Of a DNA stretch of 64,000 nt, positions 51,767 to 61,022 are shown piece by piece. This DNA is from Winogradskyella sp. (GTDB taxonomy: Bacteria > Bacteroidota > Bacteroidia > Flavobacteriales > Flavobacteriaceae). Both the position numbers and the translations under genes were made by a program. Under the pieces are notes generated by a model that worked only from the letters and a program-made list of their open reading frames with translations, ran no database searches and was not told where the DNA came from. Each line of letters opens with the position of its first letter. The first letter of the stretch is position 1. The stretch lies in the NCBI GenBank assembly GCA_028383925.1, contig JAOEWO010000009.1:17465-81464 (forward strand). The letters are read 5' to 3'.

Positions 51767-53047
51767 TTACAACGAAATATTAAAGGTGAATTTAAAAGCC
51801 ATATTATCTTCTAAATTTGGCAAGTGGTACCCACCATATCGGTAAGCAAAGCTAAGTCCAAAACCAAAGAGAAGCTTGTTAATCTCTAAACCAGATTCTG
51901 AGTACACATGCTCTAAGGTATTAAACGATACTCCTTGGTGTCTGTCTATACTGCGCATTGTACCTGCCGCATACCTAGATATTAAAACGAGTTGAGGTTT
52001 AAAACGTTCAGAAATATTGAAGGCTTTAAAGGTGTGTTTAACCTGTAATGTCGAAAATTTATCGCTAAAAAATTCATTAAAAAACATGGTTTCAAAACTG
52101 TTTAGTCCTGCAACAGAAAAGCGTTGTAAAATAGTTTCTTTTCTAATATTATTTGGGTAGGCATGATACAAATGGGTTAGTGGTGTTTCTCCACCAGCAA
52201 TACCTGCAACTAAGGTGATTTTAGTTTTAGAGTCGTTTTTATGATTAAATTGTTGAATGGTTCTAAAATCTAACTTAGAAAAATTGAAGTCACTACCTAA
52301 TATAGATCTAAAGCCTTGGGTAAATTGAAGTGTAAACTTAGGATAGCCATCTTTAACTGTTGCTACTTTATCATCTATAATTTTAAAAGTACTAAACGGA
52401 CTCCATTGCAAACTAAGTTTCGCAGTACTTAAATCGAATGTATTAAAAACGCGATCATCTAATATGAAATTATAAAAATACGTTGGGTTTATTTTGCTTG
52501 TAGCAATTTGTGTTTCAGACAGTAAATGATTAGAAACTTTATGCTCTAAAGATATTGATTTTGTAATATGCCTATGAAACAGATCTATGTTTAAAAGACG
52601 AGGCTCAAAAAATGTAAAGAAGCGTTTGTCGGTTAAAAAAGAAGAACTTCCTGTTTCTTGTAAATCATCAGTGTAAGACAGGTTAACCCAAGTGTTAGAG
52701 GTTTCATTAACTCTAAAGCCACCACCTATTTTATATTTGTAGCGTTTGTCTTTAAAACCATAAACGAGATAACCATTTAGGCGGTAACGATTAGAAAATC
52801 TATTATTAGTTTCGCCACCCAAGCCAGTTCTAAAACCTTCAAACTGATTAAATTTTACGAGGTAACGTAAGTCGAGGTTAAAATAGTTAAAGGGTAAAAA
52901 CCCATTGCCTATATTTTTTAAAAACTCAACTTTTTTAATAGAGTCTTTAGCTACGTTTGTAGAATCTTTATTTTTTTCACCAAGTTGTTGAGCAAAGCCA
53001 CATGTTGCACAACAAAAAAGAAAAACAACAAAAAAACGCTTTAGCAT
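51767..53047 (-). CDS. DUF5686-like outer-membrane barrel protein
   Basis: 426 residues with a signal peptide (1-19, ending TCGFAQ) and many amphipathic strands (LNGYLVYGFKDKRYKYKIGGGF, LQWSPFSTFKI, FTLQFTQGFRSILG), ending FKFTFNISL. It resembles the C-terminal barrel of DUF5686 proteins but lacks their N-terminal CarboxypepD_reg region and is about half their length. Function unknown. Downstream of frr with a terminator in between. Confidence 0.6.
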   Translation of the reverse strand: MLKRFFVVFLFCCATCGFAQQLGEKNKDSTNVAKDSIKKVEFLKNIGNGFLPFNYFNLDLRYLVKFNQFEGFRTGLGGETNNRFSNRYRLNGYLVYGFKDKRYKYKIGGGFRVNETSNTWVNLSYTDDLQETGSSSFLTDKRFFTFFEPRLLNIDLFHRHITKSISLEHKVSNHLLSETQIATSKINPTYFYNFILDDRVFNTFDLSTAKLSLQWSPFSTFKIIDDKVATVKDGYPKFTLQFTQGFRSILGSDFNFSKLDFRTIQQFNHKNDSKTKITLVAGIAGGETPLTHLYHAYPNNIRKETILQRFSVAGLNSFETMFFNEFFSDKFSTLQVKHTFKAFNISERFKPQLVLISRYAAGTMRSIDRHQGVSFNTLEHVYSESGLEINKLLFGFGLSFAYRYGGYHLPNLEDNMAFKFTFNISL

Positions 53048-53067
53048 TGCCTGTATAAATTGGTGTT

Positions 53068-53096
53068 AAAAAAACATCCCAACAAAAATTGGGATG
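53068..53096 (-). terminator. Terminator of pyrH-frr
   Basis: Stem CATCCCAA / TTGGGATG, 6-nt loop, followed by seven T on the minus strand. Confidence 0.85.
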
Positions 53097-53117
53097 AGAT
53101 CCTTTGTGGTCTAAAGA

Positions 53118-53672
53118 TTAGACAGTCATTATTTCCTTTTCTTTAATGTCTAATATTTCATCTACCCTTTTAACGTAAACGTCGGTTAGAGATTGTACAT
53201 CTATTTCGGCATTTTTTTGTAAATCTTCTGAAGCATCAGATTTTTTAATATCATTATTAGCTTCTTTACGTGCATTTCTAATACCAACTTTTGCATGTTC
53301 CGTTTCAGATTTTGCTTGTTTTGCTAAATCTTTACGACGTTCTTCAGTTAATGGTGGTACGTTTATTATAATAAGATCACCATTATTCATAGGGTTAAAC
53401 CCTAAATTGGCAAACATAATACCACGTTCTATTTCTTGTAGCATACTTTTTTCCCAAGGCTGTACAGAAATAGTTCTTCCGTCTGGTGTGTTTACATTTG
53501 CAACCTGACTTAGTGGTGTTTGAGAGCCATAGTAATCTACCATAACGCTTCCTAACATTGCTGGGCTAGCTTTACCAGCTCTAATGTTTACTAATTGTTT
53601 TTCAAGATGCTTTACAGCAGCATCCATAGCTTCTTGTGTTGCGTCTATTATAAATTTAATGTCTTCGTTCAT
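53118..53672 (-). CDS. frr: Ribosome recycling factor
   Basis: 184 residues; splits post-termination ribosomes with EF-G. Typical segments: LVNIRAGKASPAMLGSVMVDYYG, LSQVANVNTPDGRTISVQPW, and VPPLTEERRKDLAKQAK. Follows pyrH after 44 bp, a conserved bacterial order. Confidence 0.97.
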   Translation of the reverse strand: MNEDIKFIIDATQEAMDAAVKHLEKQLVNIRAGKASPAMLGSVMVDYYGSQTPLSQVANVNTPDGRTISVQPWEKSMLQEIERGIMFANLGFNPMNNGDLIIINVPPLTEERRKDLAKQAKSETEHAKVGIRNARKEANNDIKKSDASEDLQKNAEIDVQSLTDVYVKRVDEILDIKEKEIMTV

Positions 53673-53716
53673 AGTGTTAACTTTTTAATGTGTGTTATCA
53701 AAGTTTAAGCCAAAAT

Positions 53717-54424
53717 TTAAACATTTACTTTTGTTCCAATATTTTCACCAGAAATTACTTTTAGTAAATTTCCTCTTTTATTCATATCAAAAACAATGAT
53801 TGGCAATTCGTTTTCTTGACTTAAAGTAAAAGCAGTGGTGTCCATCACTTTTAGACCTTTAAGTAAAACGTCTTTAAATGAAATATAGTCAAACTTTACT
53901 GCTGTACTATCTTTTTCTGGGTCTGCAGTGTAAATACCATCTACGCGTGTGCCTTTTAATATAACATCTGCTTCAATTTCTATGGCGCGTAATACAGCTG
54001 CCGAGTCTGTTGTAAAATATGGGTTACCTGTACCACCACCAAAAATAACTACACGTCCTTTTCTAAGATGACTCATTGCTTTTCTTCTTATAAAAGGTTC
54101 TGCAACTTCGTTAATCTTTATAGCCGTTTGTAAGCGTGTTTTAACATCTGCATCTTCTAGTGCATTCTGTAATGCCAAACCGTTAATAACAGTAGCCAAC
54201 ATGCCCATATGGTCTCCTTGTACACGATCCATACCATTCATGGCACCTGCAACGCCTCTAAAAATATTTCCACCACCAATAACTATAGCAACCTCTACAC
54301 CTAAGTTGGTTATTTCCTTAATATCTTGAGCGTATTCTGATAAACGTTCTGGATCTATACCGTATTGACGACTACCCATTAAGGCTTCACCAGATAATTT
54401 TAGTAGTACTCTTTTGTATTTCAT
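53717..54424 (-). CDS. pyrH: UMP kinase
   Basis: 235-residue amino-acid-kinase-fold enzyme, UMP to UDP. Motifs: [13 protein letters not shown] at the N-terminus, [30 protein letters not shown] and [13 protein letters not shown]. Promoter -7 element TAATTTTG lies at 54496-54489, giving a leader of about 60 nt. Confidence 0.97.
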   Translation of the reverse strand: MKYKRVLLKLSGEALMGSRQYGIDPERLSEYAQDIKEITNLGVEVAIVIGGGNIFRGVAGAMNGMDRVQGDHMGMLATVINGLALQNALEDADVKTRLQTAIKINEVAEPFIRRKAMSHLRKGRVVIFGGGTGNPYFTTDSAAVLRAIEIEADVILKGTRVDGIYTADPEKDSTAVKFDYISFKDVLLKGLKVMDTTAFTLSQENELPIIVFDMNKRGNLLKVISGENIGTKVNV

Positions 54425-54488
54425 GTGTTTATATCTATTGTTTTTTAATTGTCACATGGTTTATCCATATAATCATTTGCTTCGAGAT

Positions 54489-54496
54489 CAAAATTA
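54489..54496 (-). promoter_or_regulatory. -7 element upstream of pyrH
   Basis: TAATTTTG on the minus strand fits TAnnTTTG. No matching TTG at -33. The rest of the 306-bp gap 54425-54730 holds only the tsf terminator. Confidence 0.4.
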
Positions 54497-54656
54497 CATT
54501 ATGCATGTTTCATTAATCAGCTTCTATTATGTTTATGGCCTTTTACGATGTTTCAATTAATAGTTATTTAACCTATTCTGACTCATTTTAAGAGTAACTC
54601 TAAAAGTTTAACAAAACTACATAATAATTAGCTTCTGTAAAAGTGAAATAAATACC

Positions 54657-54700
54657 AAAAAAAAAGCTTCTCTTTCGATAGTTATCGAGAAGAGAAGCTT
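54657..54700 (-). terminator. Terminator of rpsB-tsf
   Basis: Long stem AAGCTTCTCTTTCGATA / TATCGAGAAGAGAAGCTT with one bulge and a 2-nt loop; nine T follow on the minus strand. Confidence 0.9.
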
Positions 54701-54730
54701 TACTTGTTTATTTTGTTTGTAGATAATTAA

Positions 54731-55705
54731 TTACCCTACTGTAGCACGTTTAAAACCTGTAACAGCGACATCACCATAAGAAGTAACGTAATCAGCCACA
54801 GTTTGCTTTTCGTCCTTAATAAACTTCTGATCTAATAAACATTTTTCTTGATCTAAAGTTGTGTTATCAGAGATGAAACGTTCCATTTTACCTGGTAAAA
54901 TACGATCCCAAATTTGTTCTGGCTTACCTTCTGCCTTAAGTTCTGCTTTTGCAGCTTCTTCAGCTTCAGCAATAACCTCTGGTGTTAATTGAGCCATAGA
55001 TATGTAACTTGGTACATTTTTTAAGGTCTTACCTAAACGTCCTAGCTCAATATTATCTTTTTCGATAACTGCAATACGCGCTTCAGTCTCTGATGCGATA
55101 AATGCAGGGTCAAAATCTTTGTAAGATAAAGTTGTTGCTCCCATTGACGCTACTTGCATAGAAACATCTTTTACTAAAGTTTCTGCATTGTCAACTTTAG
55201 AAGATAAACCTACTAACGCAGCAATTTTATTAATATGCACATATTGGCCAACATAAGGTGCATCTAATTTCTCAAAAGATGTAATGTCTAATTTTTCACC
55301 AATAACACCAGTTTGCTCAATTAATTTTTCAGCAACAGTCATACCTCCAAAATCAGCCGCTAAAAATGCTTCTTTACTATCGTGGTGTAATGCTATGTCT
55401 GCTAATTGATTTGCTAAGGCTACAAAGTTTTCGTTTTTACCAACAAAATCAGTCTCACAACCTAATACAATAGCAATTCCAGATGTGTTATCTGCATTTA
55501 TTTTAGCAATTGCAGCACCTTCAGAAGAATCTCTATCTGCTCTTTTTTCTGCAACTTTTTGTCCTTTTTTACGTAAAACTTCAATGGCTTTATCAAAATC
55601 ACCACCAGCTTCAACCAAAGCTTTTTTACAATCCATCATACCAGCACCAGTTGCTTGTCTAAGCTTGTTTACTTCTGCTGCTGTAATTTTTACGGTATTT
55701 TCCAT
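54731..55705 (-). CDS. tsf: Elongation factor Ts
   Basis: About 324 residues from the ATG at 55705 (MENTVKITAAEVNKLRQ); a frame to 55732 adds nine residues not seen in the family. UBA-like N-terminus with RQATGAGMMDCKKALVEAGGD, then the dimerisation domains (LGCETDFVGKNENFV). Nucleotide exchange factor for EF-Tu. Follows rpsB by about 80 bp, the usual gene order. Confidence 0.96.
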   Translation of the reverse strand: MENTVKITAAEVNKLRQATGAGMMDCKKALVEAGGDFDKAIEVLRKKGQKVAEKRADRDSSEGAAIAKINADNTSGIAIVLGCETDFVGKNENFVALANQLADIALHHDSKEAFLAADFGGMTVAEKLIEQTGVIGEKLDITSFEKLDAPYVGQYVHINKIAALVGLSSKVDNAETLVKDVSMQVASMGATTLSYKDFDPAFIASETEARIAVIEKDNIELGRLGKTLKNVPSYISMAQLTPEVIAEAEEAAKAELKAEGKPEQIWDRILPGKMERFISDNTTLDQEKCLLDQKFIKDEKQTVADYVTSYGDVAVTGFKRATVG

Positions 55706-55786
55706 AGTAATTAAATTTAAAAAGTCATTCAATTAATTTTCATAACGAAAAGAATTAAATGACTTTAAATGATATATAAATGTTAT

Positions 55787-56581
55787 TTATTCTTCTTCCT
55801 CTTTTGAAGCTACAGGAGCTTTTGGTGCTTCAGCTTTTACTGCTTTCTTAGTTTCAGTTTTTTCAGCTTTACCATCTTTGTCTGCACGTTCTGCTTTTCT
55901 TTCGTTTAAGCCATCTGCAACTGCAGATGTTACGATAGATAAGATTTTGTCTATAGATTTAGAAGCATCATCGTTAGATGGGATTAAATAATCTACTTCA
56001 CGTGGGTCAGAGTTTGTATCTACCATTGCAAAGATTGGGATATTTAATTTTTGAGCTTCTTTTATTGCAATATGCTCTCTAATAATATCTACAACAAATA
56101 TTGCACCTGGTAAACGTGTCATATCAGAAATAGAACCTAAATTCTTTTCTAATTTAGCACGCTGACGGTTTACTTGTAAACGTTCTTTTTTAGATAAAGA
56201 GTTAAATGTTCCATCTTTCTTCATTCTATCAATCATAGCCATTTTCTTAACAGCTTTTCTAATAGTTACAAAGTTAGTTAACATTCCACCTGGCCAACGT
56301 TCAGTAATATAAGGTTGGTTTACAGCGCCAGCTTTTTCAGCAACGATGTCTTTAGCTTGTTTTTTTGTAGCAACGAATAAGATTTTCTTTCCTGATGCTG
56401 CTATTTTAGCTAAAGCTTCAGAAGTTTCTTCGATTTTTGCTGCTGTTTTGTAAAGGTTGATAATATGGATACCGTTACGTTCCATATATATGTAAGGAGC
56501 CATGTTTGGGTTCCACTTACGTGTTAGGTGACCAAAGTGTACACCAGCTTCAAGTAATTCTTTTACTTCTACTTTTTCCAT
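55787..56581 (-). CDS. rpsB: 30S ribosomal protein S2
   Basis: 264 residues. VKELLEAGVHFGHLTRKWNPNM at the N-terminus, RWPGGMLTNFVTIRKAV and VDTNSDPREVDYLIPSNDDA are typical. A Lys/Ala/Glu-rich C-terminal tail (about 230-264) is the usual variable extension. Confidence 0.97.
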   Translation of the reverse strand: MEKVEVKELLEAGVHFGHLTRKWNPNMAPYIYMERNGIHIINLYKTAAKIEETSEALAKIAASGKKILFVATKKQAKDIVAEKAGAVNQPYITERWPGGMLTNFVTIRKAVKKMAMIDRMKKDGTFNSLSKKERLQVNRQRAKLEKNLGSISDMTRLPGAIFVVDIIREHIAIKEAQKLNIPIFAMVDTNSDPREVDYLIPSNDDASKSIDKILSIVTSAVADGLNERKAERADKDGKAEKTETKKAVKAEAPKAPVASKEEEE

Positions 56582-56669
56582 TTTGTAATAGTTTACGTTC
56601 TGTTAAATTAGCAATGATTAAGTGGTTGCTTTCGCTAGCCTTAGCCATTTAGATGCTAAACTCATAGTC

Positions 56670-56783
56670 CTGAACTCGTTTCAGAATCTACATTTTTAAC
56701 CTGAAATTGTTTCAGGTTCTTTTTAATGTTTACCAAATTTACTTTGGTATTTCTCAACTTGAGTTCCCGATTTAAAATCGGGA
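56670..56783. repeat. Cluster of three extragenic hairpins between rpsI and rpsB
   Basis: Within the 314-bp gap lie CTGAA-ctcgt-TTCAG (about 56670-56684), AACCTGAA-attg-TTTCAGGTT (about 56699-56718) and TCCCGATTTAAAATCGGGA (56765-56783). The first resembles the hairpin at 3153. They look like dispersed repeats rather than one terminator; the second is followed by TTCTTTTT on the plus strand. Confidence 0.5.
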
Positions 56784-56852
56784 TTAGTTCAACTAACAAA
56801 TCTTAAAACGTTGCTTCGCAATCTTTAATATTTGAGTTTCACTAAAATAATC

Positions 56853-56876
56853 CAGAATCTGCCGAAGCAGATTCTG
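56853..56876 (-). terminator. Hairpin downstream of rpsI
   Basis: Perfect 10-bp stem CAGAATCTGC / GCAGATTCTG with a 4-nt loop, TTCG on the minus strand. The T-tract is weak, so it may be an mRNA 3' stabiliser as much as a terminator. Confidence 0.6.
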
Positions 56877-56895
56877 AATAAAAAATTGTTGGATA

Positions 56896-57282
56896 TTAAC
56901 GTTTCGAGAATTGGAATTTCTTACGGGCTTTCTTCTGTCCGAATTTCTTTCTTTCCACCATACGTGGATCTCTAGTTAATAGACCTTCTGGCTTTAATAC
57001 TAGTCTGTTTTCAGGGTCAATCTCGCACATAGCACGAGAAAGGCCTAAACGTATTGCTTCTGCCTGGCCGGTGATACCACCTCCATATACGTTAACAGTA
57101 ATATCAAAGTTGCCATCATTGTTAGTCAAGGCTAAAGGTTGGTTTACTTTATACTGCAATGTTGCAGTAGTAAAATAATCCGCCATGTCTTTTTTGTTCA
57201 CCGTGATTTTGCCTTCTCCTTTAGCAAGGTACACACGAGCAACAGCCGTCTTTCTACGGCCAATTTTGTGAATTACTTCCAT
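56896..57282 (-). CDS. rpsI: 30S ribosomal protein S9
   Basis: 128 residues: [23 protein letters not shown] at the N-terminus, [20 protein letters not shown], and the basic tail [17 protein letters not shown] that contacts P-site tRNA. Start overlaps the rplM stop by one base. Confidence 0.97.
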   Translation of the reverse strand: MEVIHKIGRRKTAVARVYLAKGEGKITVNKKDMADYFTTATLQYKVNQPLALTNNDGNFDITVNVYGGGITGQAEAIRLGLSRAMCEIDPENRLVLKPEGLLTRDPRMVERKKFGQKKARKKFQFSKR

Positions 57283-57737
57283 TAGTTAATTTCGTTTAAT
57301 GTCATTGTTTTTGGTTTCTGAGCTTCGTGAGAATGCGCAGTACCTGCAACAACTGTTAAATTTCTAAAAAGAGCTGCACCTAATTTGTTTTTAGGTAACA
57401 TTCCTTTTACTGACTTCTCTACTAATCTGGTTGGGTCTTTCTCAAACATTTCAGTAGCTGTCAAACTTCTTTGACCACCTGGATAACCTGTGTGACGGAT
57501 GTAACTTTTTTCCGTCCATTTGTTACCAGTTAAGTTGATTTTTTCTGCATTAACAACAATAACGTTGTCACCGCAATCAACGTGTGGCGTAAAATTAGGT
57601 TTGTGCTTACCTCTTAAAAGTATTGCTACTCTCGAAGCTAAGCGACCTAAAGTTTGTCCTTCAGCATCAACTAAAACCCACTCCTTATTAACGGTAGCTT
57701 TGTTAGCTGAAACTGTTTTGTAGCTTAATGTATCCAC
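57282..57737 (-). CDS. rplM: 50S ribosomal protein L13 (GTG start)
   Basis: 151 residues beginning with GTG at 57737 ([14 protein letters not shown], as usual in flavobacteria). Core motifs: [25 protein letters not shown] and [13 protein letters not shown], then GMLPKNKLG. First gene of the rplM-rpsI unit, with a perfect promoter at 57806-57835. Confidence 0.97.
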   Translation of the reverse strand: MDTLSYKTVSANKATVNKEWVLVDAEGQTLGRLASRVAILLRGKHKPNFTPHVDCGDNVIVVNAEKINLTGNKWTEKSYIRHTGYPGGQRSLTATEMFEKDPTRLVEKSVKGMLPKNKLGAALFRNLTVVAGTAHSHEAQKPKTMTLNEIN

Positions 57738-57800
57738 ACTAATTTGATTTGTAACTGCGTTTTAAAGCGCAATTGATTAAACATTTCTCTCTAAAAAAGA
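57738..57800 (-). promoter_or_regulatory. rplM leader, possible autoregulatory structure
   Basis: The roughly 60-nt 5' UTR contains CTCT-tttttt-AGAG and TGCG-ctttaaaa-CGCA hairpins. Leaders of L13 operons are targets of autogenous control in some bacteria; whether this one is cannot be told from one sequence. Confidence 0.3.
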
Positions 57801-57805
57801 GTTTG

Positions 57806-57835
57806 CAAATTTACGATAAACTATTTGATAACCAA
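57806..57835 (-). promoter_or_regulatory. Promoter of rplM-rpsI
   Basis: Perfect TTG (57835-57833), 19-bp spacer, TAAATTTG (57813-57806) on the minus strand. Confidence 0.75.
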
Positions 57836-57856
57836 ACCTTGAACAAGGTTTTTTTT
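57834..57856 (+). terminator. Plus-strand hairpin with U-tract in the rplM upstream region
   Basis: AAACCTTG-AA-CAAGGTTT followed by a T-run to 57856. It faces the plus strand, where no gene ends; it could stop antisense transcription through rplM. Confidence 0.5.
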
Positions 57857-57894
57857 GTCTGAAAATCAGAGTGTTTTCAGTTACTATTTTATAT

Positions 57895-58854
57895 TTATGC
57901 TTTTGTTGCCCTAGAAAGTCTGTCGTTTACAGATTTACCTAGACCATAATTTGGCAATTTTTCGGCAATAATGACATCTAATTGCATTTTGTCTAATTGG
58001 TGAAGTATTTGGTATAGATTAGAGGCAGCTTCTACTAAATCACCCGTTTTTGAGAGTGCCATTTGTGCGTCTATAGCGCTATCATTTATTTCAGACTGAA
58101 ACGTTATAACACCAACGCGCTTGCCATTATACTTATTTATAGTCTCTAAGAGTTGTGTTGTTAAAACTGTTTTTGTTTTTGGTGCATAATGCCGTTCTAA
58201 CATGCCAGGTGCATCTGGTGCAACTTCTTTTTTATTTTTTATTTCTATTTTTCCTACTACAGCTTCTATAGCTTCAATAGGTGTAGACCCTAATCTGTAA
58301 ATAACAGGTTCATCATTTATAAAACCAATAATTGTAGACTCTATACCACTTTCACAAACACCACCATCTAAAACCATTTTAATGCTGTCTTTAAAATAAT
58401 CTTCCACGTGTTGTGCGCACGTCGGACTAATACTGCTAAACGGATTTGCGCTAGGTGCAGCTAACGGAAAAGGTAGTTGTTTTAAAAGTGCTAACGTTGT
58501 TGGGTGATTGGGTATCCGTACCGCAACGGTGTCTTTACCTGCTGTAATCATATCTGGTATTATAGCCTTTTTCTTTAAAACTAAAGTAATGGGGCCTGGC
58601 CAAAAGGCATCTGCTAACTGTTGTGCTTTTTCAGGAATATAATCTACAATATCAGAAAGCAGATTTATGGATGGAATATGAACTATTAAAGGATTAAAAA
58701 ACGGACGTTTCTTAGTCTCAAAAATAGCTTTTATAGCCTTTTCGCTATAGATATTACCAGCCAAACCATAAACCGTTTCGGTTGGTATAGCCACCAATTC
58801 CTCATTAGTTAAAAGTGCAACGGCTTTAGATATGTCTGTGGAAATAATACTCAT
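57895..58854 (-). CDS. L-threonylcarbamoyladenylate synthase (Sua5/YwlC type)
   Basis: 319 residues; makes threonylcarbamoyl-AMP for the t6A37 modification of ANN-decoding tRNAs. YrdC domain (about 1-205): IPTETVYGLAGN, KKRPFFNPLIVHI, FWPGPITLVL and PFPLAAPSANPFSSISPT. A C-terminal Sua5 domain follows (HYAPKTKTVLTTQ ... ASNLYQILHQLDKMQLDVI), so this is the longer Sua5 form. Confidence 0.94.
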   Translation of the reverse strand: MSIISTDISKAVALLTNEELVAIPTETVYGLAGNIYSEKAIKAIFETKKRPFFNPLIVHIPSINLLSDIVDYIPEKAQQLADAFWPGPITLVLKKKAIIPDMITAGKDTVAVRIPNHPTTLALLKQLPFPLAAPSANPFSSISPTCAQHVEDYFKDSIKMVLDGGVCESGIESTIIGFINDEPVIYRLGSTPIEAIEAVVGKIEIKNKKEVAPDAPGMLERHYAPKTKTVLTTQLLETINKYNGKRVGVITFQSEINDSAIDAQMALSKTGDLVEAASNLYQILHQLDKMQLDVIIAEKLPNYGLGKSVNDRLSRATKA

Positions 58855-59105
58855 AATAACAATCAGACTGCAATATTACTTCAAAAAAATGAAAGATTTA
58901 TACGTCCTGAAAATATACTATTAACCCATTGTGCATTTTTATGAAATTCGAGAGTTCGAGTGGATTTTACTATTGAAAATGAGTAAAAGTTGTATAGAGA
59001 ACAAGAATTTCCGTACAAATTTAGTTCTCGATACAATTTTTCGTCCCCCAAAATCATTCGATTTGACGGTAAATTATTTTTTTATTTTCGAACTTTGGTT
59101 TTTAG

Positions 59106-59113
59106 TAGTTTTG
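59106..59113 (+). promoter_or_regulatory. -7 element upstream of the ABC-F gene
   Basis: TAGTTTTG fits TAnnTTTG, 19 bp before the ATG. The 278-bp gap between this gene and the divergent Sua5 gene shows nothing else. Confidence 0.4.
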
Positions 59114-59132
59114 CGCCATTAAAATATAGCTT

Positions 59133-60764
59133 ATGATTTCAATAGATAATTTAGCCGTCGAGTTTAGCGGACATACCCTTTTTAGCGATGTGTCTTTTAC
59201 TATTAATACCGACGATAAAATTGCCTTAATGGGTAAGAATGGTGCCGGTAAATCTACCATGATGAAAATTATAGCTGGTGTTCAAAATGCGACTCGTGGC
59301 CATGTGCGTTGCCCTAAAGAAGCTGTAATTGCTTACTTGCCACAGCATTTGTTAACGGAAGATGATACAACCGTTTTTGATGAAGCTTCAAAAGCCTTTA
59401 AGCATGTTTTTGAAATGCGTGACGAAATGGAAGGCCTCAACAAACAGCTAGAAACCCGCACTGATTACGAGTCTGATGACTATATGAAAATCATTGAACG
59501 TGTGTCTGATTTAGGTGAATTGTATTACGCTTTAGAAGACGTAAATTATGATGCCGAGGTAGAAAAAGCACTTAAAGGTTTAGGGTTTAAGCAAGACGAT
59601 TTTGCTAGACAAACCAACGAATTTTCTGGCGGTTGGCGCATGCGTATCGAGTTGGTTAAGATACTATTACAAAAACCAGATCTTATTTTGTTAGATGAGC
59701 CTACTAACCATATCGATATTGAATCTGTAATTTGGTTAGAAGATTTTTTATTGAATAAAGCCAATGCTGTTGTTGTGATTTCTCACGATCGTGCTTTTGT
59801 AGATAACATCACCAATAGAACTATTGAAGTCACTATGGGCCGTATTTATGATTACAAAGCCAACTATACGCATTACCTTCAGTTGCGAGAAGACAGACGT
59901 GTACACCAAATAAAAGCGTACCAAGAACAGCAAAAATTCATTGCAGATAATAGGCTGTTTATTGAGCGTTTTAAAGGTACGTATTCTAAAACCAATCAAG
60001 TCACATCGCGAGAGCGCATGCTCGAAAAGTTGAAAATTATAGAAATTGATGATGTAGATACCTCTGCTTTAAAACTCCGTTTTCCACCAACCAATCGTTC
60101 TGGTGATTACCCTGTAACGGTTAAAGAGGTGTCTAAATCTTATGGTGAACATGCGGTTTTTAAAAACGCAAATTTGTCTATTGCAAGAGGTGAAAAAGTG
60201 TGTTTTGTTGGTCGTAACGGAGAAGGAAAATCGACTATGATAAAAGCCATTTTAGGTGAAATTGACGTGCAAGGTACGTGCAGCTTGGGTCATAATGTTA
60301 AGGTGGGTTATTTTGCCCAAAACCAAGCCGCTTTATTAGATGAAGACTTAACTATTTTTCAAACAGTAGATGAGGTTGCTCATGGTGATGTACGCACACA
60401 GATTAAAAATATTTTAGGCCGTTTTATGTTTAAAGGAGACGATATCGATAAAAAAGTAAGTGTATTATCTGGTGGTGAAAAAACAAGATTAGCCATGGTA
60501 AAACTCTTATTAGAACCTGCTAATTTATTAATTCTCGATGAGCCCACTAACCACTTAGATTTAAAATCTAAAGATGTTTTAAAAGAAGCATTATTAGATT
60601 TTGACGGCACATTAATATTGGTGTCGCACGATCGTGATTTTCTACAAGGCTTATCTAATAAAGTGTTTGAGTTTAAAGAAAAACGTGTTATTGAGCATTT
60701 TGAAACTATTGATGATTTCTTAGCGCGTAACCGTGTTGAAAGTTTAAAAGGTTTGGATTTGTAG
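59133..60764 (+). CDS. ABC-F family ATPase (translation factor type)
   Basis: 543-residue soluble protein with two ABC domains and no membrane segment. Domain 1: Walker A GKNGAGKST, signature FSGGWRMRIEL, Walker B LILLDEPTNHID. Domain 2: GRNGEGKST, LSGGEKTRLAMV, LLILDEPTNHLD. The linker between them is basic (about 240-320). Such proteins act on ribosomes (EttA/Uup/YdiF-like); the exact subtype is not assigned. Confidence 0.93.
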   Translation: MISIDNLAVEFSGHTLFSDVSFTINTDDKIALMGKNGAGKSTMMKIIAGVQNATRGHVRCPKEAVIAYLPQHLLTEDDTTVFDEASKAFKHVFEMRDEMEGLNKQLETRTDYESDDYMKIIERVSDLGELYYALEDVNYDAEVEKALKGLGFKQDDFARQTNEFSGGWRMRIELVKILLQKPDLILLDEPTNHIDIESVIWLEDFLLNKANAVVVISHDRAFVDNITNRTIEVTMGRIYDYKANYTHYLQLREDRRVHQIKAYQEQQKFIADNRLFIERFKGTYSKTNQVTSRERMLEKLKIIEIDDVDTSALKLRFPPTNRSGDYPVTVKEVSKSYGEHAVFKNANLSIARGEKVCFVGRNGEGKSTMIKAILGEIDVQGTCSLGHNVKVGYFAQNQAALLDEDLTIFQTVDEVAHGDVRTQIKNILGRFMFKGDDIDKKVSVLSGGEKTRLAMVKLLLEPANLLILDEPTNHLDLKSKDVLKEALLDFDGTLILVSHDRDFLQGLSNKVFEFKEKRVIEHFETIDDFLARNRVESLKGLDL

Positions 60765-60860
60765 TGTTTTGTCTTTTAGAGCGAATATGCCATTCAGAGC
60801 AAAGCGAAGAATTTCAATAAGATGAAACGGAATGTTTTAAAATATGACATTCTTTATTTT

Positions 60861-60942
60861 ACACCCCTAAAGTCCCCTCAAGGGGACAATAGTACTAAAG
60901 TTTATTTCTTGTATTGTCCCCTTGAGGGGGCTTTAGGGGTGT
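60861..60942. repeat. Large REP-like inverted repeat
   Basis: Two 31-bp arms (60861-60891 and 60912-60942) match at 30 of 31 positions, with a 20-bp spacer. Each arm starts or ends with ACACCCCTAAAG and contains the inner palindrome TCCCCTCAAGGGGA or its close variant. It is far more GC-rich than its surroundings. It lies after the ABC-F gene and before the YgiQ gene and has no coding potential. Confidence 0.85.
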
Positions 60943-61010
60943 TATTAAAGAAATAAACCAATACTAATTCTGTTACATTATATTCTACTCTAGTTACAGC
61001 AATTTTTAAC

Positions 61011-61018
61011 TACTTTTG
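61011..61018 (+). promoter_or_regulatory. -7 element 4 nt before the YgiQ GTG start
   Basis: TACTTTTG matches TAnnTTTG and ends 4 nt before the GTG at 61023, as in tatD and the polyprenyl synthase gene. Confidence 0.5.
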
Positions 61019-61022
61019 CAAT

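Noticed and set aside
60765..61022. Insertion-sequence remnant around the inverted repeat
   Set aside because: No transposase fragment and no flanking target duplication could be seen; the element is better described as an extragenic palindrome.
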